From contig ADNK01002685.1 in NCBI GenBank assembly GCA_000320545.1, positions 1 to 22,500 on the forward strand: a stretch of 22,500 bases of DNA, written 5' to 3'. The notes under the pieces are model-generated. The model had not been told where the DNA came from and did no database searches. It saw nothing but the letters and a program-made list of their open reading frames with translations. The DNA is from Bigelowiella natans CCMP2755. Its lineage: Eukaryota; Cercozoa; Chlorarachniophyceae. Positions 20,249 through 22,500 of this stretch are shown piece by piece; position 1 is the stretch's first letter; each line of letters begins with the position of its first letter. The position numbers and the translations under genes are program-made.

Positions 20249-21256
20249 ACACACACACACACGCGCGCACACGCACACACGCACACGCACGCACGCACGC
20301 ACGTAAATGAGAGTGTCGTGATGATGACGACGATGACGATGATGACCCCCAGCTCGTGTGTGCATGTTTATATTCGTCTTCCCCCATGTCGATATTATCT
20401 ATCCATACGCTTATATTTACGTGTTGAATTTGGCGCGGCGTTTGGGCTGACGATCGCCCTCGCCTCCCACGAAGAACGCAAATATGTGAAAGCCAGCCTG
20501 GCGCAGAGGCATCAAGAAGTGCCGAACGTGTGTCTCTCGCACATTCTCATCCTGGAATGCGCGCGTAAACCCAGAGTACAGAATTGCGACTGTGAGCTTT
20601 GAACTTGGACGATTTCGGGTTGTCTGCTTGCCCTTCTCGCCATTGTGTTCTTTGTTTTCTTCAGATTTCTCCTTGATTTCCTGCACTATCCGCTCACGCG
20701 CGTGCAGAGAAGCTAGCTTCCAGGAATCCTCGTGCTTGATAGTATGCACAGTGTGTTCCTGGACCTGATCTTTTGCCTCCTGGGAAATATCAGCGTCTAA
20801 TCTTGATCTATAATCTCAATTTGTCCGGGGATGCGAGTATTAACGACGTGTGACCTTCTGCTGCGAGGTAGTTCCGACGTCGCCGCTGTGAAGGTACGCC
20901 ATTCCGCTGCTCCAACCTTCACCCAATGTGAGCGCACCCAAGCCTTCATGGCCCTCCTAGGTTTAATCGAGGCTCAGTACTGGTAGCGGACGAGAACTTG
21001 ATTACAAACGAATAACAAGCTTGAGAGTCAGAAGTGAATAATTAATCATAGGAGCAAAAGCGGGGAAAGGGGGGCGATGAAGGATGAAACCCTGAGTAGG
21101 ACGATCCAGGCCGATAGCCCAAAGCTGAAAAGCGTCACAGCTCCAACCACGAGTACAAGGCATCTCATCATGTGCTGAAATCCACATCATCATAGTCAAA
21201 ATAAGAGCAGTCGGGAGGAGGGACGATGGGGTGCATGGTTGTCGCTCGTTTCTCAT
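18593..21256 (-). CDS. Gene C: membrane-anchored glycosyltransferase-like protein
   Basis: Minus-strand exons: 21256-21091, 20972-20855, 20807-20452, 20177-20065, 19918-19854, 19668-19587, 19545-19465, 19414-19388, 19353-19148, 19016-18906, 18803-18593. They sum to 1536 nt, 511 residues. The N-terminus has a hydrophobic segment (SLLPTALILTMMMWISA, about residues 11-28), which fits a type II Golgi anchor. Residues near 166 read LTVAILYSGFTRAF and are followed by PLRQAGFHIFAFF. Near residue 286 is FDAVIRVRPDFAF. A hydrophobic strand with SGxTRxF, then a [FY]DxxIRxRPD block, is a layout I associate with nucleotide-sugar glycosyltransferase-like proteins of protists and algae. The C-terminal part contains EYDDSFALFPVVLVRKNYV. 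The donor sugar and product cannot be told from sequence. The two small exons at 19545-19465 and 19414-19388 are the weak part; an alternative reads one exon 19414-19148 in another phase. It shares a promoter region with gene D. Confidence 0.72.
19551..19579. repeat. (TA)n microsatellite
   Basis: TA array directly beside the donor after the RVRPDF exon of gene C. Confidence 0.93.
20196..20303. repeat. (CA)n grading into (CGCA)n
   Basis: Long CA array with interruptions that becomes CGCACA and CGCA units, in gene C intron 20178-20451. Confidence 0.95.
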
Positions 21257-21595
21257 CTTGGAAACTGACTTTGTAGCGGCTCTTCACACGCTTGGCTGCT
21301 GCCTTCCCCGCCATTCTCCGTTTCTGCTTCATTCCATTCTGCCACCTCTGGACCTGGGACATGCATTCATTCTGATCAAATCGGATTTGATCCGATTCAT
21401 GCAGACTGACTGCATTGTTCATGTTTTTCACATTTCAAGGGAAAACTACAGGCGCGACAACACTTTTATGCGATCAAAATGCTGTAAAAGGGAAAACTAC
21501 AGGCGCGACAACACTTTTATGCGATCAAAATGCTGTAAAATTATTTAAATTTCAAATCTAGCTTCGGTGAAGAGTTGGTTAGATTAAGGGGGGGC
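21257..21595. promoter_or_regulatory. Divergent promoter region of genes C and D
   Basis: A 339-bp spacer between two divergent start codons. It holds a perfect 51-bp tandem duplication (21439-21540), an 8-bp inverted repeat AATCGGAT/ATCCGATT with a 3-base loop (21379-21397), and an AT stretch (TTATTTAAATTT) at 21541-21552, just 3' of the duplication and about 45 bases before the gene D start. Confidence 0.5.
21439..21540 (+). repeat. Perfect 51-bp tandem duplication
   Basis: 21439-21489 and 21490-21540 are identical base for base. Each unit starts GGGAAAACTACAGGCGCGAC and ends GATCAAAATGCTGTAAAA. Exact identity suggests a recent duplication. It lies in the shared C/D promoter region. Confidence 0.97.
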
Positions 21596-22500
21596 ATGCT
21601 TATAGTCATCCTCGCCGTCCTCTTCCAGGCACCATTCTCCAAATCTCACAAATACAAACGTGGTGCTGCGCTTCAAGGTGTAAAGAAAACTGTTAGCTTT
21701 CAGATGAGTACATTACAATTGAGGAAATTTGTTACACAACACACCAACGCAAATTTTGCTGCATAGCAAAAGGCTTCGTAGTTTGTATCTAGGGCTGCAG
21801 CTGTTATTGGCAGCCATGTGTACGAGGTATATAGGAATTATTGCACTGAACTAGTATCCTCTTTAGGCGCCCCGTTGTCTCCCACAAATGCAAGTTGTAG
21901 TTCGTCAATGACACGTCAATGCAAGCTGTGCTCGTTTTCTGACACCTGGGTATATGCGGGCGAAGATGAAACCAAAAAAGCTTTTTGTCTCGCTATCAAT
22001 AGGAAATGGTGCAGTAATCAATGTAATGTTGAGATGAACAGCATGGAATGGAATCCCGGTTGGGAAGGGGGCCCTGCTGCTGTTTCTGCAGCTATGGAAG
22101 GGGAGTCCAATGAGCTTGTGAGTACAGAAAAGGAAGAACAAGTACGGCACTCATCTGCTCAATGGATTTCGTCTCATTCAACCGAGTGTGTAGTGATGAA
22201 TGGACGGAGAAATGTCAGTGTGTTTGATCCAACAAGTCTTGCTGGTGATAAGACGCCAGAAGCCTTCCTCCTTTCGGAGTGGAAAGTCGAATGGGAAGGA
22301 GACTTTATCAAGGAGCTCATGTCAGATGTTAAATCCTATGTATACTGCTACGGATTGAATATTACACAACTTGCGTATGAAAGGACGAGGATTCGTACAC
22401 CTTTAGTTTTAATAGCGTCTCAGTCTGGTAGGCTCTCTAATTGGCTGATATCGCCGGAAGTCGCTATGCTGCTGAAGCCGAGCTTGCTGATTCATGTAGT
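21596..22500 (+). CDS. Gene D: secretory-pathway protein, 5' part only
   Basis: Exon 1 (21596-21677) encodes a short hydrophobic start, MLIVILAVLFQAPF, followed by basic residues: a signal peptide or signal anchor. A phase-1 donor at 21678 (GTGTAAAG) and acceptor ending at 21800 (GGGCTGCAG) remove 123 nt. Exon 2 then stays open from 21801 to the end of the window, about 233 codons with no stop. It has a Cys-rich block (CKLCSFSDTW, FCLAINRKWCSNQCNVE) and three N-glycosylation sequons (NAS, NVS, NIT), which suit a luminal or secreted domain. Near the window end it reads RIRTPLVLIASQSGRLSNW and then MLLKPSLLIHV, alternating hydrophobic strands. I do not recognise the family with confidence; a Golgi glycosyltransferase-type domain is possible given divergent gene C, but this is inference. 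The 3' end lies outside the window. Confidence 0.7.

Noticed and set aside
20029-20602. Open frames rich in His-Thr, Cys-Val or Tyr-Ile (also near 524-955, 6118-6466, 16059-16426)
   Set aside because: They are translations of CA, GT or TA microsatellites within introns and carry no independent coding evidence.
21168-21431. Minus-strand Lys/Arg-rich frame upstream of gene C
   Set aside because: It overlaps the better-supported first exon of gene C in another frame and has no phase-matched continuation.
21439-21540. CRISPR-like array
   Set aside because: There are only two head-to-tail copies without spacers, in eukaryotic promoter DNA.
1-22500. tRNA, rRNA, prophage, restriction, toxin-antitoxin or other prokaryotic defence genes
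   Set aside because: I scanned for typical motifs and found none; all supported genes are intron-rich and eukaryotic.

Overview
This is nuclear DNA from a eukaryote, almost certainly an alga with a secondary (complex) plastid. Six protein genes can be rebuilt by hand from short exons joined at GT-AG introns, with codon phase preserved at the joins. Two predicted proteins start with an ER signal peptide followed by an acid-poor Arg/Ser-rich leader, the layout used for import into complex plastids; one of them also has a twin-arginine, thylakoid-type signal. Neither leader has the phenylalanine motif typical of diatom or cryptophyte plastid proteins. A chlorarachniophyte-like alga is my best guess, but the sequence alone cannot prove it. 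Introns are mostly 60-340 nt and full of microsatellites, and a minority are only about 38-56 nt.

Layout: trpA (tryptophan synthase alpha, minus, about 652-3610, C-terminal exon or exons not found); a divergent spacer 3611-4507 with small hairpins; gene A (plus, 4508-10303, 18 exons, about 867 aa, unknown plastid-targeted protein with an acidic/coiled-coil C-terminal half); a convergent spacer 10304-11658 holding an island of palindromes; gene B (minus, 11659-12967, 7 exons, 286 aa, Gln-rich protein with two VPxxxKPG repeats and a basic tract); an AT-rich divergent spacer 12968-15060; gene E (plus, 15061-17903, about 373 aa, tripartite plastid/thylakoid leader, unknown mature domain); a second convergent spacer 17904-18592 with a related composition; gene C (minus, 18593-21256, about 511 aa, membrane-anchored glycosyltransferase-like protein); a divergent spacer 21257-21595 with a perfect 51-bp tandem duplication; and the 5' part of gene D (plus, 21596 to the window end, secretory protein).

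The six genes strictly alternate in strand, so promoters and 3' ends are shared in pairs. Both convergent spacers are enriched in short palindromic words and the divergent spacers look different. That is the most unexplained non-coding pattern here. The genes do not form an operon or a single pathway; the only functional theme is secretory or Golgi sugar transfer for C and possibly D. I see no CRISPR array, prophage, toxin-antitoxin or other prokaryotic system. All exon models are manual and need transcript support.
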